A stretch of DNA of 64,000 nucleotides from G965197715 sp965247615 (lineage in GTDB: Bacteria > Chloroflexota > Dehalococcoidia > Lucifugimonadales > UBA1127). The stretch covers positions 124,001-188,000 of the forward strand of contig OZ252022.1 of the NCBI GenBank assembly GCA_965247615.1, given 5' to 3'. A program made the position numbers and the translations under genes. This document shows, piece by piece, positions 17,972 to 26,379 of the stretch. Each line of letters begins with the position of its first letter. Positions within the stretch are counted from its first letter, which is position 1. The notes under the pieces are model-generated. The model saw only the letters and a list, made by a program, of their open reading frames with translations. It ran no database searches and had not been told where the DNA came from.

Positions 17972-19021
17972 ATGACCCAGGTTGACCTGCGCAGCGACAC
18001 CGTCACGCAGCCCACGCCGGAGATGCGTCGGGCCATGGCCGAGGCCGCGGTCGGCGACGATGTCTTGGGCGACGACCCCACGGCGCGGCGTCTGGAGCGC
18101 ATGGCCGCCGACCTCTTGGGCAAGGAGGCCGGCCTCTACACCCCCAGCGGCACCATGAGCAACCTGCTCGCCGTGCTCACATGGTGCCACCCGGGCGACG
18201 AGATCATCGTGGGCAGCGAGGCCCATATGCTCTGGCATGAGGGTGGTGGCGCATCGGCCCTGGGCGGCGTCGTGTTTCGCACCGTGCCCAACGACGGCCT
18301 TGGCCGCTTCAACCCCGAGGACGTGGAGGCGACCATCCGGCCCAAGAGCCCGGCGCTCCCCCCTACAACCCTGGTGTGCCTGGAGAACACCCAAAACCGG
18401 TGCAGCGGCGCCGTGATCACCCCGGAGGACACCGCCGCCATTGCGAACATCGCGCACCAGCACGATGCGCGCGTCCATCTGGACGGCGCCCGCCTCTTCA
18501 ACGCCGCGGTGGCGCTGGGCGTCCCGGTTTCAGCCCTCACGGCTGAGGCGGACTCGGTCTGCTTCTGCGTGTCCAAGGGCCTCAGCGCGCCCGTTGGCTC
18601 CGTCCTCTGCGGCCCCGAGGAGTTCATCACCCGCGCCCGCAGATGGCGCCGCACAGTGGGCGGGGGAATGCGGCAGGTGGGGATCATCGCGGCCGCGGGC
18701 ATCGTGGCCCTCGAGAGCATGGTGGAGCGCCTGGCCGACGACCACGCCAACGCCCGCCGCCTGGCCGTTGGCCTCGCCCAAATCCCCGGCATAACCCTGG
18801 ACCCCGACGCCATCCAGACCAACATCGTCATCTTCGAGTGGACGGGCGGGCCAGCCCCAGACCTCATCAGCCGTCTGGGCGCGTGCGGCATCAAGGTCTC
18901 CTACACTGGCGGGGCAAAGGTCCGCATGGTCACCCACGCTGGCATCGGACCTGCGGACGTCGACGCCGCGCTGGAAGTGACGGACGCGGTGGCTCGGGAG
19001 GCGCTGCAGGCGCCGGCCTAA
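17972..19021 (+). CDS. ltaE: Low-specificity L-threonine aldolase
   Basis: PLP-dependent enzyme cleaving L-threonine/allo-threonine to glycine and acetaldehyde; fold type I. The protein is 349 aa, normal size. It begins with the diagnostic VDLRSDTVTQPTPEMR, continues with GDDVLGDDPT and LENTQNRC, has an HLDGARLFNA motif (Asp for the pyridine nitrogen) and the Schiff-base lysine in CFCVSKGLSAPVGS. ATG 17972 is chosen because GGAGG is 6 nt upstream and the family N-terminus starts there; the frame is open further upstream without homology. It may form an operon with the preceding 60-aa ORF and the downstream LRR gene, 25 nt away. Confidence 0.95.
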   Translation: MTQVDLRSDTVTQPTPEMRRAMAEAAVGDDVLGDDPTARRLERMAADLLGKEAGLYTPSGTMSNLLAVLTWCHPGDEIIVGSEAHMLWHEGGGASALGGVVFRTVPNDGLGRFNPEDVEATIRPKSPALPPTTLVCLENTQNRCSGAVITPEDTAAIANIAHQHDARVHLDGARLFNAAVALGVPVSALTAEADSVCFCVSKGLSAPVGSVLCGPEEFITRARRWRRTVGGGMRQVGIIAAAGIVALESMVERLADDHANARRLAVGLAQIPGITLDPDAIQTNIVIFEWTGGPAPDLISRLGACGIKVSYTGGAKVRMVTHAGIGPADVDAALEVTDAVAREALQAPA

Positions 19022-19046
19022 GGCCTGTGGACACCAGGGGGAAGAG

Positions 19047-19970
19047 ATGACAGAGCAACGAATCGCGATGCCTGTCAAGGTGATCATCGTGGCGCTGGGC
19101 GTGCTCTTGGTCACAGTGGTCATCGCGGCCCTGGTCTCGACTATCACCGCAGCTGTGGTGCTCCCTCACACTGCTACCGGGGACACACCCGGGGCCGGAA
19201 TCTGCGGCCGCACCCCGGAGGTCCAGGAAGGTCTCATAGACGCCCTGGCGATAGGTTCATGCCAAGCGATCAACGCCGATGAGCTGTACCGGGTTCGGAA
19301 GTTCAGCGTGGGCTTCCAGACCGTTGCCCCAGGTGACTTTGCCGATATGCCCAACTTGCGATTCCTAGGGTTGAATACCGGTGAATCCGGCCTGCCCGCA
19401 GGCATATTCGAGGGACTGACCAGCCTTGAAATCCTCACCATCGACACCCCAACCAGCGGGCCCACTGAACCCCTTCCCCACGGGACGTTCTCCGAGTTGT
19501 CCAACCTGAAGCAACTGAGTCTGCAAACCGGGGCCGGATGGATACAACTTGACCCCGAGACTCTCGCCGGCCTCTCCAACTTGGAGGTTCTCGCTCTGGG
19601 CAGTGTGGACTCAATCGCTCCCGACACTTTCGCCATGGTCCCCGCCCTCAGAGCCCTCGAGTTCCGCTATCGGGAGGGGGAGGTCCTACCGACTGGACTG
19701 ATCCAAGACCTCCCAGAACTGAGACGTGTCGAAATCAGCGGGGCCATCTGGCCCGACACGGTTGAGGTAGCATCGCTAGAGACCGTCTGCGCGTTGAGCT
19801 ACGGAGGCCAGTGGGAGCGCAATTCGACAGTGTTTGGGGAGACCCCAACGCTGACCGTCGACGGGGAGGCGGCCAAAATCATTCATTCCGACAGAAAGGA
19901 CGGCCAAATCTACTGCACGATAGAGCACGGGCCGAACGATCTGAAACTCGCCGTTTCCGACGTCGCGTGA
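19047..19970 (+). CDS. Membrane-anchored leucine-rich repeat protein
   Basis: Hypothetical 307-aa surface protein. An N-terminal transmembrane segment (about residues 10-38, VKVIIVALGVLLVTVVIAAL) anchors it; the rest faces outward. A Cys-flanked cap follows (ICGRTPEVQEG ... GSCQAI), then about six LRR units of 22-25 residues such as DMPNLRFLGLNTGE, GLTSLEILTID, ELSNLKQLSLQ, GLSNLEVLALG. The C-terminal 90 residues leave the repeat pattern and contain two Cys. LRRs usually mediate protein binding; the ligand is unknown. ATG 19047 follows a GGGGGAAGAG site. Codon use is somewhat less GC-rich than ltaE. It is convergent with bioY. Confidence 0.75.
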   Translation: MTEQRIAMPVKVIIVALGVLLVTVVIAALVSTITAAVVLPHTATGDTPGAGICGRTPEVQEGLIDALAIGSCQAINADELYRVRKFSVGFQTVAPGDFADMPNLRFLGLNTGESGLPAGIFEGLTSLEILTIDTPTSGPTEPLPHGTFSELSNLKQLSLQTGAGWIQLDPETLAGLSNLEVLALGSVDSIAPDTFAMVPALRALEFRYREGEVLPTGLIQDLPELRRVEISGAIWPDTVEVASLETVCALSYGGQWERNSTVFGETPTLTVDGEAAKIIHSDRKDGQIYCTIEHGPNDLKLAVSDVA

Positions 19971-20077
19971 TGGACCCGACCGCCGAGCAGGGGGTACGGC
20001 GGAAGGCACTACTAGACGCCTACACGGGCCACCGTGCGTTGGTCCGAATGTCCACAAGCCGTAGCTAGCAACCCCGC

Positions 20078-20827
20078 TCAGCCCGCCGGCGGCCCTTGGC
20101 CGCCTTCGTCGCCGGGCGGCGCTCCGGTCTTCCCGAACTTCCCCACCACAGCCCACGCCGCCGGCAGCGTCAGCGACGCCAGCATCAGCTTCGTCAGGTC
20201 GCCCACCACAAAGGGGTAGAGCCCGCCCTTGAGCGCCTTGTCCCAGGTGCCGGAGCCCGCGATGAGCTCGCCCAGCGGCTGCCCCACCGGGTGGATCCAA
20301 CCCGAGCCGATGAGGTACGCCAGCCACAGGAGGCCTGGGATATAGAGCACCGCGTTCCCCATGAGCATCCCAAGGTGCACCCAGGGCTTGCGGTCCCACT
20401 GCCGCTCCGCCAGGTAGCCCACCAGGGCGGCAGCCAGGATGAACCCCAGGATGTACCCACCGCTGGAGGTGTCCCAGAGCAGGCCGCTCCCGCCGCTCCA
20501 CGGCAGGATGAAGTGGACGTCCCACGCGCCCGCCGTGGCGCTGGAGCCCGGGGCGAATACCGGCAGTCCCACCATGCCCACGAGCATGTAGAGGGTCAGC
20601 GCGCCGGCGCCACGCCACGCGCCCAACGCCCCGCCGCTCACCAGCACCGCGAAGGTCTGCCCGGTAATGGGCACCGTGGTCCACGGCAGGCGGACAGCGA
20701 TCTGGGCGCACAGCGCCACAAACCCCGCGAAGCCCACCATCAGCACAATGTCCCGTACCAGGTCGCGCTGCCGCACGCCCATGCGCGGCCAGGCGGCGTC
20801 AGCCAGGGTTAGCGCTCCGGCTTGCAT
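20078..20827 (-). CDS. bioY: BioY biotin transporter (ECF S component)
   Basis: Substrate-binding membrane subunit for biotin uptake, 249 aa. It has six hydrophobic segments and the BioY signatures: VPITGQTFAVLVSGGALG near residues 52-69 and the Gly-rich DTSSGGYILGF (about residues 118-128). The C-terminus carries a Pro/Gly/Gln extension beyond the usual ~190 residues. No ECF ATPase (EcfA) or EcfT gene is nearby, so energising subunits must be encoded elsewhere, or BioY works alone as reported for some bacteria. It follows the amidohydrolase gene by only 7 nt, suggesting co-transcription; no obvious functional link. Confidence 0.9.
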   Translation of the reverse strand: MQAGALTLADAAWPRMGVRQRDLVRDIVLMVGFAGFVALCAQIAVRLPWTTVPITGQTFAVLVSGGALGAWRGAGALTLYMLVGMVGLPVFAPGSSATAGAWDVHFILPWSGGSGLLWDTSSGGYILGFILAAALVGYLAERQWDRKPWVHLGMLMGNAVLYIPGLLWLAYLIGSGWIHPVGQPLGELIAGSGTWDKALKGGLYPFVVGDLTKLMLASLTLPAAWAVVGKFGKTGAPPGDEGGQGPPAG

Positions 20828-20834
20828 GGCTCTT

Positions 20835-21917
20835 CTACGTGGCCTGTTCCGCGAGACCGTAGAAGCGGCGCGGATTCTCGATGAGCAACTTGTCGAGGAC
20901 GCGGGCGGGCAGCTCCTCGCGTGCGCGGAGATCGGCGATCATCTCGATCTGTGCCGACTGGTCCGTGTGCCCGTAGTCGGTGCCCAGCACGAGGTTGTCC
21001 TCGCCGATGAAGCTGAGCAGGTAGGGCAGGTCCTCGTCGACCTCGTAGCTGACGTAGAGCCGCAGCTCTCGGAAGAGCTCCGGCCCCCAGCCGGGCACCC
21101 TCTGCTCCCGGTTCCCGCCGCGCCGGAGGGCCTTCACCACATAGGGCACCCAGGAGGCGCCGGTCTCGATGAAGCCGAAGCGCAGTTTGGGGAACATCTC
21201 CGGAATGTTGTTGGCCACCAGGTTCCGGAACGCCATCAGGGGCAACATGCGGACGTGCGGGAACACGCGGCTCCGGTTGATGTCGAAGATGGACGTCATG
21301 GCGGGGCTTCCGCCGCCGGTGTGGATGCAGATGGGCAGGTCCAGATCGTTGGCGGCCTGGTACACGGGGAAGAAGTAGGGGTCGTCCAACGAGAGATCGT
21401 TCTCCAGGCCCCGGAAGAAGATGCCCGCGGCCCCGTGCGCCTTCCCCCACTTCAGCTCCTCAATGGTGGCGTCCGTGGAGCACAGCGGCGGGATGATCGT
21501 CCACCGCAGCCGGCCGCCGCTCTCCTCATAGGCCTTGGCGACGAAGCGGTTGTAGGCCTGCGCCAACGCGATGTCCAGGCCGACGTCTTCTGTGATGAAG
21601 GCCAGGAAGAGGGTGGGGTAGATGACCTGGGCCTCCACCTCCATCTCGTCCATGTCCTTGAGGCGATAGGGGATGTCCAGAAGCTCCCGTGAGCCAGAGT
21701 CGGGCCGTGTGGCCCTGGTCTCGTCGTCCATGGGGCTGGCGGAGTTGTACCCGCGCCTCCCGCCCGCGTTGGGAAAGAGCTTGCCGTCGATCAGCCAGTG
21801 GAGCCTGTTCGGCCCGGGAACGACGATGGGGCGCTGGGCTATGCGCCCCGAGTCGAACTCATCCCAGACCTCTCGTGGCTCAATAATGTGCGTATCTGCG
21901 TCGATGATTCCGGGCAT
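20835..21917 (-). CDS. Amidohydrolase family 2 (metal-dependent TIM-barrel hydrolase)
   Basis: Member of the Amidohydrolase_2 (ACMSD-like) family, 360 aa. The N-terminal metal motif is DADTHIIEP (DxDxHxxEP variant), further ligands appear in the FIETGASWVPY and CIHTGGG regions, and the C-terminal Asp motif is VLGTDYGHTD (about residues 315-325). Such enzymes decarboxylate or hydrolyse aromatic and related acids; the substrate here is not predictable. ATG 21917 was chosen over the longer open frame because AGGAGG lies 7 nt upstream and homology begins at this Met. First gene of a two-gene unit with bioY. Confidence 0.87.
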   Translation of the reverse strand: MPGIIDADTHIIEPREVWDEFDSGRIAQRPIVVPGPNRLHWLIDGKLFPNAGGRRGYNSASPMDDETRATRPDSGSRELLDIPYRLKDMDEMEVEAQVIYPTLFLAFITEDVGLDIALAQAYNRFVAKAYEESGGRLRWTIIPPLCSTDATIEELKWGKAHGAAGIFFRGLENDLSLDDPYFFPVYQAANDLDLPICIHTGGGSPAMTSIFDINRSRVFPHVRMLPLMAFRNLVANNIPEMFPKLRFGFIETGASWVPYVVKALRRGGNREQRVPGWGPELFRELRLYVSYEVDEDLPYLLSFIGEDNLVLGTDYGHTDQSAQIEMIADLRAREELPARVLDKLLIENPRRFYGLAEQAT

Positions 21918-22168
21918 GGGAACCTCCTCTCGAATAGCCTCAACCGCTTCCTGCCGCTGGGCAGATGATACGCCCGCAGGCGGCAGAGGGCAAGAGCCCG
22001 GCCGCTCCCGAGTCCACCACCGATCATTCCCTTCATCACGCCGGTGTTGCCCTCCTGTCTCATTGGGAGTGCGGGGGACGCGCCGCACCGCCCCTTCCGC
22101 CGTCCCGAGCTTGTCGAACCATGCGCGCCGCACACAGCCGCGGTCCGCGGCCCGCACCCCCTCTCGTC

Positions 22169-22188
22169 ATTCCCGCTTTCGCGGGAAT
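22169..22188. repeat. REP-like palindrome
   Basis: Perfect inverted repeat ATTCCCGC-TTTC-GCGGGAAT (8-bp arms, 4-nt loop). On the minus strand the flanks read GGATTCCCGCGAAAG...GGGAATGACG, the form of a palindromic intergenic element widespread in bacteria. The GGGAATGACG end also appears in the 22-nt word copy at 22991-23017. Confidence 0.75.
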
Positions 22189-22378
22189 CCAGGGTGGCAG
22201 GGCGGCGCGGGGTATCCCGCTCACCCCGTCCTCCCTTCCACCCCCTCTGCCATCCTCCCCTTGCCCCAACAGAACATATGCCCTACACTCTCCCCGACAC
22301 ACCAGCCGAAGAAAGGAGGTCACTTTGCAGCGGGGCGGCCAAGCACTCCAAGGACGTGCTGCCCCTCAGCGAGAAGGT

Positions 22379-22714
22379 GCGCGGCTCCGGTCCCAGTGTC
22401 CTGCGGCGATGCCATGCAGGCCGCGGTCCAAGGAGAGGACGCAGGGTACGCCCTCCGTGTCCTCCCCAAAGGCGGAGATGGGGAGCGTGGTGCAAACCCC
22501 TCCCGGTGCTCCGTGATGCGGGCCCGTTGTAGCACAGGGCCCAGGCCTTGCCAACGCGCGGCGCCGGTCCCAGTGTCCCGCGGCGATGCCATGCAGGCCG
22601 CGGTCCAAGGAGAGGACGCAGGGCTCACCCTTCGTGTCCTCCCCAATGGCGGAGATGGGGAGTGTGGTGCAAACCCCTCCCGGAGCTCCGTGATGCGGAC
22701 CGGTTGTAGCGCAG
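22379..22714. repeat. Two direct repeats, 177-bp period
   Basis: Unit 1 (22379-22537) and unit 2 (22556-22714) align without gaps at an offset of exactly 177 with 12 mismatches in about 159 positions. After this the units diverge because unit 2 has an 11-12-bp extra segment containing a small internal duplication (GTAGCGCAGG). The period is a multiple of three, and 8 of 12 mismatches fall on third codon positions of the minus-strand frame 22887-22366. Confidence 0.9.
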
Positions 22715-22990
22715 GCGTAGCGCAGGCCCCAGACCTTGGCCGCTGTGGAAGTCGCCCGAGATACACACACCAAACACAGAACACTCGGCTCCGCACCCAT
22801 CTGCGGAAGGTGGTCCAGCTTCAACCGGCCCATCGGCGTACCCCTGCGGCATCCAAGCAAGGAAGGAACCATCAGCCCAGCAAACAATCACCCTCTTCGG
22901 CACTTGTTAGCTTCGAAAGTGCGCAAAAAAAAGCTGCCGACAATCAACCGAAGGAGAACAATCAAGCGGCCTGCCGCCGGCAGCTGCGAT

Positions 22991-23012
22991 GGAGACCTTT
23001 GCACAACCGTCA
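22991..23012 (-). repeat. Dispersed 22-nt word, copy 3
   Basis: Reverse complement reads TGACGGTTGTGCAAAGG followed by TCTCC, identical to 11405-11426. Here it is preceded (on its strand) by GGGAA, joining it to the end sequence of the REP-like palindrome family. Confidence 0.7.
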
Positions 23013-23126
23013 TTCCCACACCTCCCCCGCCCCAACCCACCCCCACAAAGCCGTCGCGCCAGCGACCGCCGGCGGCATCCCGGCGTTGACAGAGGCCCGG
23101 CTGCTGCTAAAATGTCCTCTACGCGG

Positions 23127-23201
<75 letters not shown>

Positions 23202-23251
23202 CAGCATCCCCGCTGTGTGATAATGCTGCCAAACCATTGAGGAGAGGTCCC

Positions 23252-23800
23252 ATGCCCCGTATCAAGATGATCTCCGATAAGGCGGACGTGCCCGCCGACC
23301 GCCACGACGAGTTCGACGCCATCGTCCAGGTGCTCCATGGCGTCCGCGGGCCCTTCAGCGTCCTGATGCAAAGCCCTGGCTTGGCCCAGAAGGTGATGGA
23401 GGCGGGCGCTCACGTCCGCCTGAAGTCCACCCTTCAGATGACCGAGCGCGAGCTGGCCGTCATCGCCGTGGCCCGCGAGAAGGACGCCGCCTACGAATGG
23501 GCCGCCCACGTGAAGGTGGGCCGCGACGCCGGCTTGCGCGAAGAGGCCATCGAGGCCGTGCGGCATCGCGCCGACGTCAGCGGCCTCGAACCCGACGAGC
23601 GGGACATCATCAACTACGTCCGCCAGCTGCTTCAGAAGAACCGGGTGGAGCAGGCGCTCTTCGACGCGCTCGTGGGCCGCCACGGCGAGCGGTGGCTGGT
23701 GGAGCTCACCGCCACCATCGGCCAGTACCAATACATCTCCGCCATCAACAACGCCTTCGACCTCCAACCCGCGCCCGACGCCGACCAACTGCCGGTCTGA
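23252..23800 (+). CDS. Carboxymuconolactone decarboxylase-like (AhpD-fold) protein
   Basis: All-helical AhpD/CMD-fold protein, 182 aa. The core (about residues 45-115: LTERELAVIAVA-like motif as MTERELAVIAVAREKDAAYEWAAHVKVGRDAGL) matches the CMD family. In place of the CxxC of peroxidatic AhpD it has YEWAAH, i.e. the ExxWxxH-type signature, so thiol peroxidase activity is unlikely; a decarboxylase or uncharacterised hydrolytic role is more likely. ATG 23252 follows GAGGAGAGG and begins just 50 nt after the tRNA-Gly gene. The longer open frame from 23141 overlaps the tRNA and is rejected. Substrate unknown. Confidence 0.85.
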   Translation: MPRIKMISDKADVPADRHDEFDAIVQVLHGVRGPFSVLMQSPGLAQKVMEAGAHVRLKSTLQMTERELAVIAVAREKDAAYEWAAHVKVGRDAGLREEAIEAVRHRADVSGLEPDERDIINYVRQLLQKNRVEQALFDALVGRHGERWLVELTATIGQYQYISAINNAFDLQPAPDADQLPV

Positions 23801-23849
23801 GGAGGGCGCGCATCCGGACGCGCCAACTAGAGTCGAGCGAGTCGTGACC

Positions 23850-24614
23850 ATGAAGCTGCTGAGCTGGAACGTCAACGGCATCCGCGCTGTCCACCGCAAG
23901 GGGTTCCTGGAGTGGCTGCGCGAGGAGTCGCCGGACATTCTCGGCACGCAGGAGCTGAAGGCCCAGGCGGCCCAACTCCCCAAGGAGCTCTTGGAGCCCG
24001 AGGGTTACCACGCCTCCTGGAATTGGGGCGAGCGCAAGGGCTACAGCGGTGTGGGCATCCTGTCCAGGGAACCGCCCCTCCGGGTCCAGTCCGGCATCGG
24101 CATCGAGCGGTTCGATACGGAGGGCCGGGTCATCCTCGCCGAGTTTCCCCAGTTCACCCTACTGAACATCTACTTCCCCAACGGCCAGTCGAGCCAGGAG
24201 CGGCTCGACTACAAGATGGCGTTCTACGACGCATTCCTGGAGTTCGCCGAGGGCCTCCGCGCCCAGGGCCGAAACCTCGTAGTCTGTGGCGACTACAACA
24301 CCGCTCACCACGCCATCGACCTGGCCCGGCCCAGGGAGAACGAGAGCACCTCCGGCTTCCTGCCCATCGAGCGGGCGTGGATGGACCGGTATGAGCAGCA
24401 CGGCTACGTCGATACCTTCCGGCAGTTCAACCAGGAGCCGGGGCAGTACTCCTACTGGGACATGAAGTCCCGGGCCCGCGACAGGAACGTGGGCTGGCGC
24501 ATCGATTACTTCTACGTGTCTTCGGATCTGATGCCCTCGGTGACGCGCGCCTTCATCTTGCCGGAGGTCATTGGGTCCGACCACTGCCCCGTGGGCATCG
24601 AGCTGGACCTCTAA
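23850..24614 (+). CDS. xth: Exodeoxyribonuclease III (AP endonuclease, Xth family)
   Basis: Base-excision repair AP endonuclease / 3'-5' exonuclease, 254 aa, normal size. Motifs of the EEP fold: LLSWNVNGIRA (metal-binding Asn), LGTQELKA (Glu), NIYFPNG, VVCGDYNTAHHAIDLARP (catalytic Asp/Asn), GWRIDYFYVS and the C-terminal SDHCPVGIEL with the catalytic Asp-His pair. ATG 23850 gives the canonical MKLLSWNVNG start; an in-frame GTG at 23844 would add two residues. It partners functionally with the Fpg glycosylase encoded 0.8 kb downstream on the other strand, though the two are not one operon. Confidence 0.96.
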   Translation: MKLLSWNVNGIRAVHRKGFLEWLREESPDILGTQELKAQAAQLPKELLEPEGYHASWNWGERKGYSGVGILSREPPLRVQSGIGIERFDTEGRVILAEFPQFTLLNIYFPNGQSSQERLDYKMAFYDAFLEFAEGLRAQGRNLVVCGDYNTAHHAIDLARPRENESTSGFLPIERAWMDRYEQHGYVDTFRQFNQEPGQYSYWDMKSRARDRNVGWRIDYFYVSSDLMPSVTRAFILPEVIGSDHCPVGIELDL

Positions 24615-24686
24615 CATGGAAGCGTCCCGGCCGGCGGCCCCCGCCGGCCACTCGATCTGAAGGGCCCTAAGTCAGGAGGGAAGACC

Positions 24687-25433
24687 ATGCACAAGCTGGT
24701 GCTGCTGCGTCACGGCGAGAGCGCCTGGAACCTGGAGAACCGGTTCACGGGCTGGGTGGACGTGGACCTTTCTGAAGGAGGGATCGCGGAGGCGCGCAGG
24801 TCGGCCCAGGCCCTGAAGAGCGGAGGCTACACCTTCGACGTGGCCTTCACCTCCGTGCTGAAGCGCGCCATTCGCACGCTCTGGATCGTCCTGGACGGGA
24901 TGGACCTGATGTGGGTCCCCGTGCACCGCTCCTGGCGCCTGAATGAGCGCCACTATGGCAGCCTCACCGGGCTGGACAAGGCCGAGACCGCCGCCCAATA
25001 CGGCGAGGAGCAGGTGCTGGTGTGGCGGCGCAGCTTCGATGTGCCGCCGCCGCCCCTGGAGCGGTCCGACGATCGCTACCAAGGCCAGGACCCCCGCTAC
25101 GCGGCGCTGGGCCCCGGGGGCGCGCCGGTCACCGAGAGCCTGGAAGACACCGTAGCCCGTCTGCTGCCCTACTGGCAGCAGACCATCGCGCCGGCCATCA
25201 TGGCGGGGCAGCTGGCCCTCATCGCCGCCCACGGCAACAGCCTGCGCGCCCTTGTCAAGTACCTCGACGGCCTGGGCGCCGACGAGGTCGTCGATTTGAA
25301 CCTGCCCACGGGCGTTCCACTGGTCTATGAGCTGGACGACGACCTGAATCCGCTGACGCACTACTACCTGGGGGACCCCGAGGAAATCCAGAAGGCGGCG
25401 GCAGCCGTGGCGGCCCAGGGCAAGGCGGGCTAG
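24687..25433 (+). CDS. gpmA: 2,3-bisphosphoglycerate-dependent phosphoglycerate mutase
   Basis: Glycolytic interconversion of 3- and 2-phosphoglycerate. Histidine-phosphatase fold: LLRHGESAWNLENRFTGWVDVDL with the phospho-acceptor His (residue 9), RAIRTLWIVL, LNERHYGSLTGLDK with the catalytic Glu, and IAAHGNSLRALVKYL with the second catalytic His. Length 248 aa is normal. AGGAGGG precedes ATG 24687 by 6 nt. The stop codon overlaps the stop of the convergent fpg gene by four bases (25430-25433), leaving no room for a separate terminator between them. Confidence 0.97.
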   Translation: MHKLVLLRHGESAWNLENRFTGWVDVDLSEGGIAEARRSAQALKSGGYTFDVAFTSVLKRAIRTLWIVLDGMDLMWVPVHRSWRLNERHYGSLTGLDKAETAAQYGEEQVLVWRRSFDVPPPPLERSDDRYQGQDPRYAALGPGGAPVTESLEDTVARLLPYWQQTIAPAIMAGQLALIAAHGNSLRALVKYLDGLGADEVVDLNLPTGVPLVYELDDDLNPLTHYYLGDPEEIQKAAAAVAAQGKAG

Positions 25434-26248
25434 TTCCTCACGAGCATCCCCGGCTGGCAGCGGCGGCAGTAGCTCGTGATGCGGCCGTTGGCCGTGAGCT
25501 GACTGATGGCGCCGCCGCAGGACGGGCAGGGCTTCTTGCCCTTGTTGTGCACCTTCAGGAAGTCGCGGACCTTGACGTGGAGCGTCTCCCCCATGCGCTC
25601 CCGCAGCACCTCGGTCGCCTCGCGGACCACGTCGCCCATGGCCCCGTGAAGGCGCGCCAGCTCAACTTCGGAGAGGGTGCCCACCTTGCGGAAGGGCGAG
25701 ACGCCGGCGGCGAATAGGATCTCGTCCGAATAGGCGTTGCCGATGCCCGACACCAGGGAGCCGCGCGTAAGCACGCCCTTGATCTCGCCGCGGAAGGGCT
25801 TGAGCCGCGCCGTCATCTCCTCAAGCGTGATCTCCATGACGTCGGGGCCCTGGTCCAGCAGCCGCGGGATGGTGTCGAGTTGGTCTGGCGTCATGTACCA
25901 GACCATGCCCATCTGCCGCTCGTCCAGGTAGCGCAGATCCAGGCCCCCCTCCAGCTCCAACACTGCACAGGTCTTCTTCTGGACCCGTTCCTTGGCGGCG
26001 CAAAGCTGGAATAGACCGGCCAGCATGGGGTTCACAAGCAGGACGCGGTCGTCCGAGAGGTCCGCCTGGAGGAACTTGCCTCGCCGCCGGAATCCCTTGA
26101 AGCATCGCCCAGAAACGTCCGTGGCGAACTCGGCGCTGGGCGTACGCAGGACTGTTGGCCGCAGCACGCGCGCAGAGACGACGCACAGGCCCCGGACTCG
26201 GCGGTTCAAGACCTCCTGGATAACCTCCAGATCGGGTGCCTCGGGCAC
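25430..26248 (-). CDS. mutM: Formamidopyrimidine-DNA glycosylase (Fpg/Nei family)
   Basis: Bifunctional DNA glycosylase/AP lyase removing oxidised purines. Catalytic Pro2 and Glu3 are present in the start PEAPDLEVI (canonical PELPEVE), the conserved Lys appears in FRRRGKFLQADL (about residue 57), H2TH region GIGNAYSDEILFAAGVSP (about residues 165-182) and a C-terminal zinc finger CPSCG...YCRRCQ (residues ~239-265) with the Arg-containing beta hairpin. 272 aa, normal. Start is GTG at 26248 with AGGAGAAG upstream, required to expose Pro2. The sequence is somewhat divergent, so Nei-like substrate preference is possible. It follows the LLM gene by 131 nt. Confidence 0.93.
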   Translation of the reverse strand: MPEAPDLEVIQEVLNRRVRGLCVVSARVLRPTVLRTPSAEFATDVSGRCFKGFRRRGKFLQADLSDDRVLLVNPMLAGLFQLCAAKERVQKKTCAVLELEGGLDLRYLDERQMGMVWYMTPDQLDTIPRLLDQGPDVMEITLEEMTARLKPFRGEIKGVLTRGSLVSGIGNAYSDEILFAAGVSPFRKVGTLSEVELARLHGAMGDVVREATEVLRERMGETLHVKVRDFLKVHNKGKKPCPSCGGAISQLTANGRITSYCRRCQPGMLVRN

Positions 26249-26379
26249 GATCTTCTCCTGGCCCTGTCAAGGTTTCGCCCCGGAAACAGCCCATGACGGG
26301 CCCGGTCCCCCATCGCGCCCCGTCTGGACCCCCCCAGCGCTGGTCGATGGGAGCGCGAGACCAGTCTCCCACTCGAGCG

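Larger units (their letters stand above)
21918..23126. other. 1.2-kb repeat-rich non-coding region upstream of tRNA-Gly
   Basis: No recognisable gene. From left to right: unique sequence; a GAGCTTGTCGAACC word (about 22114-22127) of the kind often seen in dispersed intergenic repeats; a perfect palindromic REP-like element at 22169-22188; two direct 177-bp-spaced repeats (22379-22714); a copy of the 22-nt dispersed word on the minus strand (22991-23012); an A8 run near 22925. Several long ORFs cross the region because of high GC, and one minus-strand frame (22366-22887) has features discussed in the findings. Confidence 0.75.

Noticed and set aside
22320..22796. Alternative minus-strand frame through the 177-bp repeats
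   Set aside because: The two repeat units differ at more residues in this frame than in the frame ending at 22366, so it is the less likely of the two to be coding.
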